Assembly: GCF_932526225.1 (NCBI RefSeq)
Contig: NC_064035.1
Location: forward strand, 2,045,501-2,109,500
DNA: 64,000 nucleotides
Direction of reading: 5' to 3'
From: Nematostella vectensis
Taxonomy: Eukaryota > Cnidaria > Anthozoa > Actiniaria > Edwardsiidae
In this document: positions 43,301 to 51,258 of the stretch, piece by piece
How positions within the stretch are numbered: the stretch's first letter is position 1
Layout of the letters: every line of letters begins with the position of its first letter
Notes under the pieces: generated by a model
Database searches by the model: none
What the model saw: only the letters and a program-made list of their open reading frames with translations
What the model was told of the DNA's origin: nothing
Program-made: the position numbers and the translations under genes

Positions 43301-46300
43301 ATATGGGTGTAGTGCATAACATGGTATAAGGGTGTAGTGTATATTAAGGTATATGGGTGTAGAGCATAACAGGGTATATGGGTGTAGTGCATAACAGGGT
43401 ATATGGGTGTAGTGCATAACAGGGTATATGGGTGTAGTGCATAACAGGGTATATGGGTGTAGTGTATAACAGGGTATATGGGTGTAGTGTAAAACAGGGT
43501 ATATGGGTGTAGTATATAACAGGGTATATGGGTGTAGTGTATAACAGGGTTTATGGGTGTAGTGTATAACAGGGTATATGGGTATAGTGTATAACAGGGT
43601 ATATGGGTGTAGTGCATAACAGTGTATATGGGTGTAGTGTATAACAGGGTATATGGGTGTAGTGTATAACAGGGTATATGGGTGTAGCGTATAACAGGGT
43701 ATATGGGTGTAGTGTATAACAGGGTATATGGGTGTAGTGTATAACAGGGTATATGGGTGTAGTGTATAACAGGGTATATGGGTGTAGTGTATATCAGGGT
43801 ATATGGGTGTAGTGTATATTAAGGTATATGGGTGTAGTGTATATTAAGGTATATGGGTGTAGTGTATAACAGGGTATATGGGTGTAGCGTATAACAGGGT
43901 ATATGGGTGTAGTGTATAACAGGGTATATGGGTGTAGTGTATAACAGGGTATATGGGTGTAGTGTATAACAGGGTATATGGGTGTAGTGTATATTAAGGT
44001 ATATGGGTGTAGTGTATATTAAGGTATATGGGTGTAGTGTATAACAGGGTATATGGGTGTAGTACATAACAGGGTATATGGGTGTAGTGCATAACAGGGT
44101 ATATGTGTGTAGTGCATAACAGGGTATATGGGTGTAGTGCATAAAAGGGTATATGGGTGTAGTGCATAACAGGGTATATGGGTGTAGTGTATAACAGGGT
44201 ATATGGGTGTAGTGCATAACAGGGTATATGGTATAAGGCACGAAGCCTGACTTTATTCTGCAAAATCTTCTAACGCAATCATTCTTCGCAGATCTCCTCT
44301 CGAGTTACACGATCCTGATTCCCTCCAATGGGATTGTTTGGCAAGCGTCTGTCAATCCTGGTCAGCGGATGGCTGCGCTGCGTCGCCTGCCAATCACTCA
44401 AGGGATTATGGTGGTAGCCATGGCGCACGATCCTGTGGATAAGCGTGTGTACTGGAGTGACGTCGGCGCTCAGAAGATCAGCCGCGCATATCTTGACGGA
44501 AGAGGCGAGGAGACGATTATCACGTGAGTACATGGAATGGTTGATAAACCATAAGGGCACCTGCAGTGTATCAGCTAACTAATAAATACTGTTGTCCGTG
44601 GCATCATTTTGTTTCGTCGATATACCTAGGTCCCGTTTCGTGGTATTACTTTTCTTGGTCCCGTTCTGTTGCACACGGCATCAACATGCCAGTGATTTAA
44701 CTTGTCTTGGCCGATATTCCGAAGTGATGTGCTCTTTATGGCTCATCTGGATAGAGAACGCAACACATATTTCCACGCGTCTATTCTCAGGTCACGGCCA
44801 TAACGTTCCCATCTTCTTGTCTTTCACCATAGAACTGATATTGTTGTACCGGATGGAATGGCACTTGACACAGTGGAACGCAGGATTTACTGGACTGATA
44901 TCGGTCGCAAGCGTATAGAGAGAGCCCACTTTGACGGATCACACAGGGAAGAGCTGGAAAGAGCGGGACTCGACAATCCCCGAGGGATCGTCCTCGCTCG
45001 GGCGCGCAGGTCAGCAACAAAGACGAATGTATATGATAATTTATAAGCTTTAATGCAGTTGTGACTGTTAATGATAATAGATGTGATATTATTGTTCTTT
45101 TTGTTGAGAATGGCGCCGATAATGGCGAGGACGATGAAATCATTTGTTTTTATTATAGCACTTTATTGCGACACATTTAAGTGACTTTCATAGATAAGTT
45201 TTAGTGCATTCTGATGGTATGTAATTGTATGATAACAATACAGGCACATGTAGTGGTGACTTCTAGGGATAAGTTTTAGTGCATTCTGAATGTTTGCATG
45301 ATTATAATATAGGCAAATGTATTGGACCGACTGGGGCGCCAACCCGAGGATTGAACGCGCTTCAATGGACGGTGGACAGAGGAAGACTATTGTCAGCGGA
45401 GCACTGGGGTGGCCGAATGGGATCGCTTTGGACGAACCGTTATCGCAACTCTACTGGGCCGACGCCAAACTTGATAAAATTGAGACCAGCGATCTTGAGG
45501 TACAAATAATACTTTTTGCAATCGACAAAAATCGATTCGATGGATTGCTGAGTATTAACCGTCATTCCTTTCGGTCGGTCAGTCATTAGAGTGACCGACC
45601 GAAAGGAATGACGGACTGATTGCAAGACTATGTGATTGTCTGTGACTAATATTCTATATCTAAATGCATTTTTAGGGTAGAAACAGAAGGGTTCTTGTTG
45701 GTGGCGGCGTTGCCAGCCATCCATTCTCTATCGTTATAATCAAGAACCGGTAATCTATTGATTATTATTTGTTTTATTTTTTTATTTTCTGGAGATGAAT
45801 GGTTACTGGTGTAACCGAGTGTGTTTCCAGGTTGTTTTGGAGCGATTGGGAGAGAAGTGGTGTTGTTAGCGTGGATAAACACACCGGGAAAGACGAGGAA
45901 TTGATAGTCGAGGGAATGCCACAACCCAAAGGCATCGCGGTGTTCCTCCCCACAGACCCAGGTAATTACGTCACCAGGTTTCGTAAAACGCGCGGAGCTC
46001 TCACTTCCCTTATTATCATATCTGTCCATTGCACACACTTTTTAAAATTGTCCTGAAACAGCAACTTTGAGCCGGAGACGTTTGGGAGGTGCTGGTTATT
46101 ATTGTACACTAGCAAGTGTGAACTGCGTTAAGCAAGTCCAGTCAACCAATTAACATGACAATTGGTGTCCGTCTAGTATCTTTGTCCTGTCCGGATCCTG
46201 GACCACCCGATGATGGAAGTCGTCACCCCTTGCCACGTCCGTCGGGTGACTATGCTTCCGGTACGAGCATCTTCTTCTCGTGTAACCCGGACTTCGTGCA

Positions 46301-49300
46301 GATTGGAGAGAGCAAACGAGTCTGCAAGAGCGACGGAAAGTGGTCTGGAGAACCTGTGCGATGCTCAGGTAAATGATGGTGATGATGATAGTGATGGTGA
46401 TGGTGATGGTAATGGTAATGGTAATGGTGTTGGTGTTGGTGAAGGTGATGGTGATGGTGATGGTGATGGTGATGGTGATGGTGATGGTGGTGGTGGTGAT
46501 GGTGATGGTGATGGTGATGGTGGTGGTGATGGTGATGGTGATGGTGATGGTGATGGTGATGGTGATGGTGATGGTGATGGTGATGGTGATGGTGGTAATA
46601 GTGGTAATGGTGTTGGTGATTGTGGTGGTGTTGGCGATGGTGATGGTGATGGTGATGGTGATGGTGATGGTGATGGTGGTAATAGTGGTAATGGTGTTGG
46701 TGATTGTGGTGGTGTTGGCGATGGTGATGGTGATGGTGATGGTGTTGGGATGGTGATGGTGATGGTGATGGTGATGGTGTTGGTGATGGTGATGGTGATG
46801 GTGATGGTGATGGTGATGGTGATGGTGATGGTGATGGTGATGGTGATGGTGATGGTGATGGTGATGGTGATGGTGATGGTGATGGTGATGGTGATGGTGA
46901 TGGTGATGGTGATGGTGGTAATGGTGTCGGTGATTGTGATGGTGATGGTGATGGTGGTAATGGTGGTAATGATGTTGGTGATTGTGGTGGTGTTGGCGAT
47001 GGTGATGGTGGTAATGGTGATGGTAATGGTAATGATGATGGTAATGGTGATGGTGATGGTGATGGTGGTAATGGTGTCGGTGATTGTGATGGTGATGGTG
47101 GTAATGGTGGTAATGGTGTTGGTGATTGTGGTGGTGTTGGCGATGGTGATGACGATAGTGATGGTGATGGTGATGGTGATGATGATAGTGATGGTGATGG
47201 TGATGGTGATGGTGATGGTGATGGTGATGGTGTTGGTGATGGTGATGGTGATGGTGATGGTGGTAATGGTGGTAATGGTGTTGGTGATTGTGGTGGTGTT
47301 GGCGATGGTGATGGTGGTAATGGTGATGGTGATGGTGATGGTGATGGTGTTGGTGATGGTGATGGTGATGGTGATGGTGATGGTGGTAATGGTGTCGGTG
47401 ATGGTGTTGGTGATGGTGATGGTGATGGTGATGGTGATGGTGATGGTGATGGTGATGGTGGTAATGGTGTTGGTGATTGTGGTGGTGATGGTGATGGTGA
47501 TGGTGATGGTGGTAATGGTGTCGGTGATTGTGATGGTGATGGTGGTAATGGTGGTAATGGTGGTAATGGTGTTGGTGATTGTGGTGGTGATGGTGATGGT
47601 GATGGTGATGGTGATGGTGATGATAATGGTGTTGGTGATGGTGATGGTGATGGTGATGGTGATGGTGATGGCGTTGGTGATTGTGGTGGTGATGGTGATG
47701 GTGATGGTGATGGTGATGACCTTACTACTACTGCTGCTGTTATTCCTATCATTTAGTCTTCAAACTCGCATGTGCTAGCTGGTCTTACTACTGTTTGATA
47801 CCTTCCAGCTCGCCCAGTATTTACCGCGACGCCAAAGAACACAACGGTCTCAGAGGGTGACAGTCCTCTCCTCAAGTGCTCAGCCTACGCAGAAGGCAGG
47901 CTAATGGCGGGGGAGAGGAGGGTTAAATGGTTCAAGAACGGGATCGAGATTCCGAGTTTATCTGAAGGCCACTATTTCACAGCATCTGAAGGGCATTTGG
48001 TTTTTCTCGTGGCTCATTACTCGGACCGCGGCATGTACACCTGCAAAGCCACTACTCCCGCGGCGACTATCGAGGCCAGTGCCTACCTCAGCGTGCGAGG
48101 AATTGTTAGATTGCCGGGTAAGCCAGTAACTGCCTGACGGGTAAGCAAGTAACCCTGACGGGTAAGCTAGTAAGCCTGACGGGTAAGCCTGTCACCCTGA
48201 CGGGTAAGCCAGTAAACCTGACAGGTAAGCCAGGAACCCTGACGGGTTAGCCAGTAACCCTGACGGGTAAGCCAGTAACCCTGACAGGTAAGCCAGGAAC
48301 CCTGACAGGTAAGCCAGTAACCCTGACAGGTAAGCCAGGAACCCTGACAGGTAAGCCAGGAACCCTGACAGGTAAGCCAGTAATCCTGACGGGTGAGCAA
48401 GTAACCCTGACGGGTAAGCCAGTAACTTTGACGGGTAAGCCAGTAACCCTGACGGGTAAGCCAGTAACCCTGGCGGGTAAGCCAGTAACCCTGATGGGTA
48501 AGCCAGTTAGCCTGACGGGTAAGCTAGTAACCCTGACGGGTAAGCTAGTAACCCTGACGGGTAAGCTAGTAACCCTGACGGTTAAGCCAGTCACCCTGAC
48601 GGGTAAGCCAGTCACTCTGACGGTTAAGCCAGTCACCCTCACGGGTAAGCCAGTAAGCCTGACGGGTTAGCCAGTAACCCTGACGGGTAAGCCAGTAACC
48701 CTGACGGGTAAGCCAGTAACCCAGACGGGTAAGCCAGTCACCCTGACGGGTAAGCCAGTAACCCTGACGGGTAAGCTAGTAACCCTGACGGGTAAGCTAG
48801 TAAGCCTGACGGGTAAGCCAGTAACCCTGACGGGTAAGCCAGTAACCCTGACGGGTAAGCCAGTAACTCTGACGGGTAAGCCAGTCACCCTGACGGGTAA
48901 GCCAGTAACCCTGACGGGTAAGCCAGGAAGCCTGACGGGTAAGCCAGTCACCCTGACGGATAATCAATTTTTTGAAAAGAAAACATTCTGTGAATAAACC
49001 CAAATGAGAGCCGAGAGAAGTATGTTTGCTAAACTCTTTTTTTTCTGTTTGCCACTAGAATGCGGTAACCCTCGCTTTGAGACGCGCTTACGTATTATTG
49101 GCGGACGGCAGGCGGGGAAAGGTGCGCACCCCTGGCAGGCCATGCTGTGGAACAAGGCGAAGAAAAAGCACTTTTGCGGCGCGACTCTCATCACCAACAG
49201 ATGGCTCATTACTGCAGCTCACTGCGTATACGGTAAGCTTGCGTTACATACGTTATTTGTGACTTACTTTGTAAGTAAGGTGACTTAAATTGGTTTCATA

Positions 49301-50584
49301 TTGCGAGGGGACTGGTACTTGATATAATGTGAACGTATTGCGTCAATTGATATGTGACCGTATTGCGTTACTTGATATAATGTCACCGTATTGCGTTACT
49401 TGATATAATGTGACCGTATTGCGTTACTTGACATAATATGACCGTATTGCGTTACTTGATATAATGTGACCGTATTGCGTTACTTGATATAATGTGACCG
49501 CATTGCCTTACTTGACATAATATGACCGTATTGCGTTACTTGATATAATGTGATCGTATTGCGTTACCTCATATGATGATGTGACCGTATTGCGTTATTA
49601 CTTGATAAAATATGACCGTATTACGTTACTTGATATAATGTGACCGTATTGCGTTACTTGATATAATGTCACCGTATTGCGTTACTTGATATAATGTGAC
49701 CGTATTGCGTTACTTGACATAATATGACCGTATTGCGTTACTTGATATAATGTGACCGTATTGCGTTACTTGATATAATGTGACCGTATTGCGTTATTAC
49801 TTGATAAAATATGACCGTATTACGTTACTTGATATAATGTGGTCGTATTGCGTTACCTCATATGATGATGTGACCGTATTGCGTTACCTCATATGATGTA
49901 ACCGTATTACTTGGTATAATGTGACAGTTTTGCAATACCTGATGTGATCGTATTGCGTTGCATTTTCCAGCCCCAGGTACCATGATGCCTTCGCTGATCA
50001 AGGTCCGTCTCGGCAAGCACATTCGTCAGAAGATCGAAAAAACCGAGCAGTCGTACGACGCTGAAATGTACAAGATCCACCCGCATTACTCTCCCGATTC
50101 GTACGACTCTGACATAGCGCTTATTCGTCTCGCTCAACCGGTCACCTTCACGGATTACGTCAAGCCTATCTGCCTCCCAAGTGCAGCGTCGGACTACGCT
50201 CAGCTCCAGGCTAACGTGTCGGGGACTATCAGCGGCTGGGGCAAGCGCAAACTGTGGCGCGACAGAGTGGCGAATCGCCTGCACGAGGCCACTGTACCTA
50301 TTGTGGATATACAGACGTGCCGCAAGGCCCACCCGGATTATATCGTCACCGCTAATATGTTCTGTGCGGGATTTGAAAATAGCAGCAGGGGCGACGCCTG
50401 TCAGGGCGACTCCGGAGGTCCATTCTCTGTAGACAATCCCCTACCGGCCACCCCTAAAGGACAACATCGCCACGTGCTGCTTGGGGTGATCTCATGGGGG
50501 GATGGGTGCGGCAAGTTTGGCAAATACGGAGTATACACGCGTCTGTTTAATTTTATAGACTGGATTTTGAATGAGATAGATTGA
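34247..50584 (+). CDS. Secreted mosaic serine protease (FN3, propellers, EGF, YWTD, sushi, Ig, trypsin), 20 exons
   Basis: Join of the twenty plus-strand exons listed separately: 4,134 nt, 1,377 residues plus TGA, with all junctions matching in phase. Approximate residues: signal peptide 1-30; propeptide with furin site HRRRR|S near 85-88; FN3 105-207; propeller-like repeats 208-625; EGF 641-681; YWTD (LDL-receptor class B) propeller 682-948; sushi 949-1012; Ig 1013-1115; trypsin-like domain 1116-1377 with activation R|IIGG, His ~1170, Asp ~1221, Ser ~1321 and Asp ~1315 in the S1 pocket (trypsin-like specificity). The EGF/sushi/protease combination recalls complement and clotting enzymes, but the two propellers do not fit any family I know. 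It is probably a secreted zymogen. Confidence 0.83.
34570..34960. repeat. TTAC microsatellite and a duplicated segment in intron 1
   Basis: A TTAC/TTTA run at 34577-34640 is followed by two copies of a ~110-bp segment, each with GTGTCCAC then CACCACAGGCTTCCCAG and TTTCATGC. It looks like a transposon remnant. Confidence 0.7.
35494..35580 (+). CDS. Protease gene exon 2: propeptide
   Basis: Acceptor TTGCCCTATAG, donor CCGG|GTAAGA; 87 nt, phase 1 to 1. It encodes an acidic stretch ([20 protein letters not shown]) with no known domain. Confidence 0.72.
36072..36273 (+). CDS. Protease gene exon 3: furin site and FN3 first half
   Basis: Acceptor TACATTTCCAG, donor ACAG|GTTACC; 202 nt, phase 1 to 2. 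It encodes a charged propeptide ending HRRRRSI (furin-type site), then [16 protein letters not shown], the first strands of an FN3 domain. Confidence 0.8.
36309..36336 (+). repeat. Poly(G) run in intron 3
   Basis: About 25 uninterrupted G after GCGAGG, less than 40 bases behind the 5' splice site of exon 3. Confidence 0.85.
36500..36685. repeat. ACAAC pentanucleotide microsatellite
   Basis: ACAAC/ACAAT repeats in intron 3. The [10 protein letters not shown] frames on the minus strand are artefacts. Confidence 0.95.
36844..37084 (+). CDS. Protease gene exon 4: FN3 second half
   Basis: Acceptor CTCCTTTCTAG, donor AAAG|GTTAAT; 241 nt, phase 2 to 0. It encodes [18 protein letters not shown] and [17 protein letters not shown], the later strands of FN3. 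Confidence 0.83.
37085..37996 (+). other. Intron 4 with a dispersed repeat and decayed duplications
   Basis: 37200-37380 shares segments with 51150-51262 (TTGGCGGCC...TTCTTATTA, CATATGATACC, TACGCGCCTG...CTTGT) and looks like a short transposon family. 37700-37990 has two or three degenerate copies of a ~115-bp segment (CCCCACTCCCC, TCAAGCTTCTTGTATGAA, ATAAGCGC). Confidence 0.55.
37997..38249 (+). CDS. Protease gene exon 5: propeller-like repeat
   Basis: Acceptor TTCCATCCCAG, donor GGCG|GTATGC; 253 nt, phase 0 to 1. It encodes [20 protein letters not shown] and [15 protein letters not shown]. The AYNPxxNEYxVxF...YGxRLxxxG pattern is common in bacterial extracellular propeller-type repeats. 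Confidence 0.82.
38709..38945 (+). CDS. Protease gene exon 6: propeller-like repeat
   Basis: Acceptor TTTTTTAG, donor ACGG|GTAAGA; 237 nt, phase 1 to 1. It encodes [20 protein letters not shown], a second repeat start, followed by a Lys-rich insert ([13 protein letters not shown]). Confidence 0.82.
39271..39482 (+). CDS. Protease gene exon 7: propeller-like repeat
   Basis: Acceptor ATCCATTTTAG, donor CAAG|GTTAGT; 212 nt, phase 1 to 0. It encodes [20 protein letters not shown], again the xNPxxNEF-type turn. Confidence 0.82.
39902..40056 (+). CDS. Protease gene exon 8: propeller-like repeat
   Basis: Acceptor TTGGTGACGCAG, donor ATAG|GTAAGA; 155 nt, phase 0 to 2. It encodes [20 protein letters not shown] and then [12 protein letters not shown]. 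Its last bases and 5' splice site are the founding unit of the array behind it. Confidence 0.78.
40046..40280 (+). repeat. ~26-bp array made of a duplicated 5' splice site
   Basis: About nine copies of AAGGATAGGTAAGACGCGTC followed by ACGCAAT, beginning with the last bases of exon 8. Every early copy repeats ATAG|GTAAGA. Confidence 0.9.
40442..40702 (+). CDS. Protease gene exon 9: propeller-like repeat
   Basis: Acceptor TTTCATGGCAG, donor AAAG|GTACGT; 261 nt, phase 2 to 2. It encodes [20 protein letters not shown] and [20 protein letters not shown]. Confidence 0.82.
40939..41120 (+). CDS. Protease gene exon 10: last propeller repeat and Cys-rich link
   Basis: Acceptor GTGTTTTTCAG, donor ATAA|GTGAGT; 182 nt, phase 2 to 1. 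It encodes [20 protein letters not shown] and then a Cys cluster ([17 protein letters not shown]). Confidence 0.82.
41472..41594 (+). CDS. Protease gene exon 11: EGF-like domain
   Basis: Acceptor TAACGTCACAG, donor CTCG|GTAAGC; 123 nt, phase 1 to 1. Six cysteines in [20 protein letters not shown]...[14 protein letters not shown], the EGF type that precedes YWTD propellers in LDL-receptor relatives. Confidence 0.92.
41842..42025. repeat. 25-bp minisatellite in intron 11
   Basis: About seven copies of GTCCGTCATGACAGTCGTCC followed by CACTT. Confidence 0.92.
42455..44235. repeat. 25-bp minisatellite in intron 11, about 71 copies
   Basis: Unit with GGGTATATGGGTGTAGTGTA followed by TAACA. CATAACA, CATATTAAGG and AGAGCATAAC variants are scattered. 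The array ends about 55 bases before exon 12. The HYTHIPCY open frames on the minus strand are by-products. Confidence 0.96.
44292..44523 (+). CDS. Protease gene exon 12: YWTD propeller start
   Basis: Acceptor TTCTTCGCAG, donor TCAC|GTGAGT; 232 nt, phase 1 to 2. It encodes [20 protein letters not shown] and [14 protein letters not shown], an LDL-receptor class B blade. Confidence 0.9.
44833..45009 (+). CDS. Protease gene exon 13: YWTD blade
   Basis: Acceptor TTTCACCATAG, donor GCAG|GTCAGC; 177 nt, phase 2 to 2. It encodes [20 protein letters not shown] and [20 protein letters not shown]. Confidence 0.92.
45313..45499 (+). CDS. Protease gene exon 14: two YWTD motifs
   Basis: Acceptor TTATAATATAG, donor TGAG|GTACAA; 187 nt, phase 2 to 0. 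It encodes [31 protein letters not shown] and [12 protein letters not shown]. Confidence 0.92.
45559..45614. repeat. Perfect 23-bp inverted repeat in intron 14
   Basis: Arms CCGTCATTCCTTTCGGTCGG (+TCA) at 45559-45581 and the exact reverse complement at 45592-45614, with a 10-base loop. It could be a tiny MITE, hairpin RNA or regulatory palindrome. Confidence 0.9.
45676..45749 (+). CDS. Protease gene exon 15: YWTD propeller, short exon
   Basis: Acceptor TGCATTTTTAG, donor ACCG|GTAATC; 74 nt, phase 0 to 2. It encodes [20 protein letters not shown], completing one blade and leading into the next motif. Confidence 0.8.
45831..45961 (+). CDS. Protease gene exon 16: last YWTD blade
   Basis: Acceptor GTGTTTCCAG, donor CCAG|GTAATT; 131 nt, phase 2 to 1. 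It encodes [20 protein letters not shown] and [10 protein letters not shown]. Confidence 0.88.
46177..46368 (+). CDS. Protease gene exon 17: sushi (CCP) domain
   Basis: Acceptor TGTCCGTCTAG, donor TCAG|GTAAAT; 192 nt, phase 1 to 1. It encodes [48 protein letters not shown]: four cysteines and the W of a complement control module. Confidence 0.93.
46372..47735. repeat. GGTGAT hexanucleotide array in intron 17
   Basis: About 1.36 kb of GATGGT repeats with a higher-order pattern (GGTAATGGTGTTGGTGATTG then TGGTGGTGTTGGCGATGG). It starts 4 bases behind the 5' splice site of the sushi exon. The long frames through it on both strands are artefacts; the plus-strand one even starts in another frame of exon 17. 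Confidence 0.96.
47809..48117 (+). CDS. Protease gene exon 18: immunoglobulin domain
   Basis: Acceptor ATACCTTCCAG, donor CCGG|GTAAGC; 309 nt, phase 1 to 1. Ig I-set landmarks: [22 protein letters not shown] and [16 protein letters not shown] (Cys, Trp and DxGxYxC). The donor is the first unit of the following array. Confidence 0.92.
48113..48962 (+). repeat. 21-bp array of 5' splice-site-like units
   Basis: About 40 copies of GACGGGTAAGCCAGTAACCC plus T. The founding copy is the authentic 5' splice site of exon 18, and nearly every unit keeps GGGTAAG. The array lies in intron 18. Frames reading VTGLPVR on the minus strand are by-products. Confidence 0.95.
49059..49232 (+). CDS. Protease gene exon 19: trypsin domain, first part
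   Basis: Acceptor TTTGCCACTAG, donor TACG|GTAAGC; 174 nt, phase 1 to 1. It encodes [20 protein letters not shown] (cysteine for linking to the heavy chain, then R|IIGG activation) and [10 protein letters not shown] with the catalytic His. Confidence 0.96.
49310..49960. repeat. 28-bp minisatellite in intron 19
   Basis: About 24 copies of GACCGTATTGCGTTACTTGA followed by TATAATGT, with deletion variants. It ends just before the acceptor of exon 20 (TTGCATTTTCCAG). Confidence 0.94.
49971..50584 (+). CDS. Protease gene exon 20: trypsin domain, catalytic Asp and Ser, stop
   Basis: Acceptor GCATTTTCCAG, phase 1, TGA at 50582-50584; 614 nt. It encodes [14 protein letters not shown] (catalytic Asp), [25 protein letters not shown] (S1-pocket Asp and catalytic Ser), [20 protein letters not shown]. 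The triad is complete, so it is probably active. Confidence 0.97.
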
Positions 50585-50749
50585 ATATGGTTAAGCGTCA
50601 AAGACAGCGCCGTAGCAGGGGGATGGGGCGTGGAACTATTTTTATATAAAAGCCCCGTTTTCAGAATTTCTTCTGCTGCGATCAAGTAAAACTGGTCTTT
50701 AGTAACAAGGTAACACTAATACGCTGAGGTTTGCATTTCAGAATAGATC

Positions 50750-50755
50750 AATAAA
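50750..50755 (+). terminator. Poly(A) signal AATAAA of the protease gene
   Basis: Canonical hexamer in GATCAATAAAGGGG, 166 bases after the stop codon. Confidence 0.65.
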
Positions 50756-50759
50756 GGGG

Positions 50760-51258
50760 TCAGTTAAAAGTTACATCCACCGTCACCATTGTTTCTTAGT
50801 ATTAGATTAGTAAGAAAGAGACCCTTTCAGGCAGCAAGTGGTTCGATTATCAACAGCCAGAAAGAGCAAAATCTATGAAACATAAATAATGATTATATAA
50901 AAATATCGTTTGTGCTTTGTGGTGTGATATCATTACTATTCGTTTAGTTTAGGACTGCCTCAAGTCAGCCGTTTTTATTTTTCCTAATACAAGCGCGCGA
51001 TCTAATGGGCATTTTCCTAGTTAGCGAAGCAAACGAAAATAAGCGCGAGCCGATTTCTTAAAAGCCGAACAACGGACTTTGAGAAAGTCTAGGGTTCAAT
51101 ATACTCATAACCCAGTGCGCAAGAGATTGCGCAGCGTGCTTGCGTACCCGCTTGGCCGCTAACAAATGGTCATTTATTATTAAAGGATCGTAATATATCT
51201 TATCCTAATTCTTTTCCATATGATACCCCCCCCCCCTTTCCTGGGTACGCGCCTGTGG
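50760..51258. other. Unique sequence and transposon end before the satellite
   Basis: No gene. 51150-51262 is related to 37200-37380 (dispersed repeat). A run of C at 51228-51237 precedes GGTACGCGCCTGTGGTATCT, which passes directly into the first satellite unit. Confidence 0.5.

Noticed and set aside
42399-44263. Several 90-257-residue HYTHIPCY proteins
   Set aside because: They are by-products of the 25-bp minisatellite in intron 11 of the protease gene.
46210-47778. 522-residue DG/VM-rich and 500-residue SP/H-rich proteins
   Set aside because: Translation of a GGTGAT array. The plus-strand frame starts in the wrong frame of the sushi exon.
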